A stretch of DNA of 6,850 bases from Minisyncoccota bacterium (GTDB lineage: Bacteria > Patescibacteriota > Microgenomatia > UBA1400 > PJMF01), in NCBI GenBank assembly GCA_012799795.1, contig JAAZKO010000036.1, forward strand, positions 1 to 6,850. Reading direction: 5' to 3'. The notes beneath the pieces were generated by a model that saw nothing but the letters and a program-made list of their open reading frames with translations, made no database searches and had not been told where the DNA came from. Of this stretch, positions 5,647 through 6,850 are shown piece by piece. The position numbers and the translations under genes were made by a program. Position 1 is the stretch's first letter; each line of letters begins with the position of its first letter.

Positions 5647-6846
5647 TTACTTTTTTATTTTACCGACTTTTTGATAAATCGTATCAAGTTTCTGGGAAAT
5701 CATTTGCCAATCATAATGATCTTCGACAAATTGTTTGCCGTTGTCGGATAGCTTTTTCCATAATTTCTGATCGGTTAAAACTTTAATGGTTAGTTCGGCT
5801 AATTCTTGAGCATCATTGCTAGTGAGCACGTGTTTGCCATTTTCCACATCTAAGCCCTCCACAGCAATCTTACTAGCCACTACTGGAGTTGAGCAAGCCA
5901 TGGCTTCTAAAATTTTATAACGGGTGCCTTTACCACTAAAAACTGGGGCTAACAATAGATCGGCACTTTTAAAAGCGTAGCGAATATCCTCAATTTGGCC
6001 AAGGACATTAATTTCTGGATCACTTATGCCGTAATTAAGCACTTTTTGACTGGGAGCATTGCCGACAATTTTTAGGCGAACTTTTTTTATTTTTTGCTTA
6101 ACTAATGGCCAGATCTTTTCCACCAAAAACTCAACTGCTTCTCGATTGGGCAGCCATTTAAAAGTACCGACAGACAAAATAGTTGGCACTTGCGTTTTTT
6201 GGCGCTTAATTTGGTCAAACCACTTGTTATTTACTCCATTAGCCACCACTGCGATCTTATCTTCTCTACCCAATTCCTCTGCAATAAATTTTTTATCTTC
6301 ACTACTCATCACAATCAACTGATCTGCCTTTTGCCAATAGTGTTTTTCCCAACTGCGAATTTTGTCAATATCGATATTAAGAATAGGTCGTAAAAGAGCT
6401 GGCGCTTTTTTGGCATAGTTTTCATACCCCAAATATTCAATGGTCTGTTCAACCAAAATGCTGGGAATTTTTAGTTCGGGTAAGTGAGACATCATGTAAA
6501 AAGTTTCAGCATGAATTAGATCATAATCACTCTTAGCTAATTCCTCTTTAATGGCACCAGTAACCGTCAGTGATTGATTGCGAATTACTAAAAAAGGATA
6601 GGATGAAAAAGCGGTTTTGAGAATATTTCTCAGCGTAAAAGGGGTGCGACTGCGTTTAAAAACCCTAACTTGATGACAATATTTTTCCAATTCACCAATA
6701 TAGGCTTTTTCATTTTCATCTTTGATTAGAGCAAAAAGAGTAATTTCATGTTTCTTAGCCAGTTTTTTGAGCAAATTATAGGTGCGAATTTGCCCACCAG
6801 ACAGGAGCGGATAAGGCAAATAAGGGGTTAACATTAAAATTTTCAT
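5647..6846 (-). CDS. Glycosyltransferase family 4 (GT-B fold), Glyco_trans_1_4-like
   Basis: A cytoplasmic retaining glycosyltransferase that probably moves a sugar from a nucleotide donor to a lipid-linked glycan; donor and acceptor cannot be read from sequence. The 399-residue length is normal for GT4. The N-terminal acceptor domain opens MKILMLTPYLPYP with a glycine pair in LLSGGQIRTYNLL (residues 14-26). The C-terminal donor domain starts near residue 222 (ILSVGTFKWLPNREAV). The donor-site motif is SGKGTRYKILEAMACSTPVVAS (residues 304-325, G307-T-R309, E314). This is the G-T-R form of the GT4 signature, in which the first Glu of E-x7-E is replaced, as in many Glyco_trans_1_4 proteins. The ATG is taken as the start because the following residues form the usual first beta strand, but only four bases lie upstream, so the promoter and any ribosome site are outside the window. 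The TAA stop is three bases before the next gene. The family is secure; the substrate is unknown. Confidence 0.93.
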   Translation of the reverse strand: MKILMLTPYLPYPLLSGGQIRTYNLLKKLAKKHEITLFALIKDENEKAYIGELEKYCHQVRVFKRSRTPFTLRNILKTAFSSYPFLVIRNQSLTVTGAIKEELAKSDYDLIHAETFYMMSHLPELKIPSILVEQTIEYLGYENYAKKAPALLRPILNIDIDKIRSWEKHYWQKADQLIVMSSEDKKFIAEELGREDKIAVVANGVNNKWFDQIKRQKTQVPTILSVGTFKWLPNREAVEFLVEKIWPLVKQKIKKVRLKIVGNAPSQKVLNYGISDPEINVLGQIEDIRYAFKSADLLLAPVFSGKGTRYKILEAMACSTPVVASKIAVEGLDVENGKHVLTSNDAQELAELTIKVLTDQKLWKKLSDNGKQFVEDHYDWQMISQKLDTIYQKVGKIKK

Positions 6847-6850
6847 GATC

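Noticed and set aside
6059..6393. Two plus-strand open frames opposite the first GT4
   Set aside because: They overlap each other and a full-length GT4 gene; their composition is that of an antisense shadow.

Overview
The window is a single block of genes all reading on the minus strand, so transcription runs from position 6850 down to 1. It encodes part of a cell-surface glycan (O-antigen- or capsule-like) assembly cluster. In transcription order the genes are: a GT4 glycosyltransferase (6846-5647), a GT2 glycosyltransferase (5643-4765), a second GT4 (4762-3593), a third GT4 interrupted by an in-frame TAA (3590-2568, with its C-terminal tail at 2558-2370), a mannose-1-phosphate guanylyltransferase (2383-1280), a monotopic polyprenyl-phosphate sugar-1-phosphate transferase (1249-623), and the N-terminal 201 residues of a membrane-anchored protein resembling the DUF4012 family (604-1, running off the window). 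There is no intergenic gap larger than 30 bases, and no RNA gene, mobile element, CRISPR array or terminator was found.

The likely job of the set follows from known families. The guanylyltransferase would make GDP-mannose. The sugar-phosphate transferase would load the first sugar onto undecaprenyl phosphate at the inner face of the membrane. The GT2 and GT4 enzymes would extend the lipid-linked oligosaccharide. No flippase, polymerase, ligase or ABC exporter is visible, so the window is only part of the pathway. The DUF4012-like protein at the end has no established function.

The organism cannot be named from this sequence. The DNA is AT-rich (roughly 35-40% GC by eye) and the proteins are rich in Lys, Gln, Tyr and Ile. 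Every complete gene ends in TAA, Shine-Dalgarno sequences are nearly absent, and a DUF4012-like gene sits beside a sugar transferase. Together these fit a member of the Candidate Phyla Radiation (Patescibacteria), but that is inference. The standard bacterial code reads every gene through, apart from the one TAA described below.

The points most worth a second look are: (1) the in-frame TAA that splits the third GT4, with an ATG nine bases beyond it in the same frame; (2) a four-copy 15-bp tandem repeat in the DUF4012-like gene that encodes a five-residue repeat just before its membrane helix; (3) an extended -10 element that would give this same gene a leaderless transcript; (4) nearly SD-free stop/start junctions that suggest translation by coupling. 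Otherwise the window looks like an ordinary glycan cluster, and I see no clearly new biological system.
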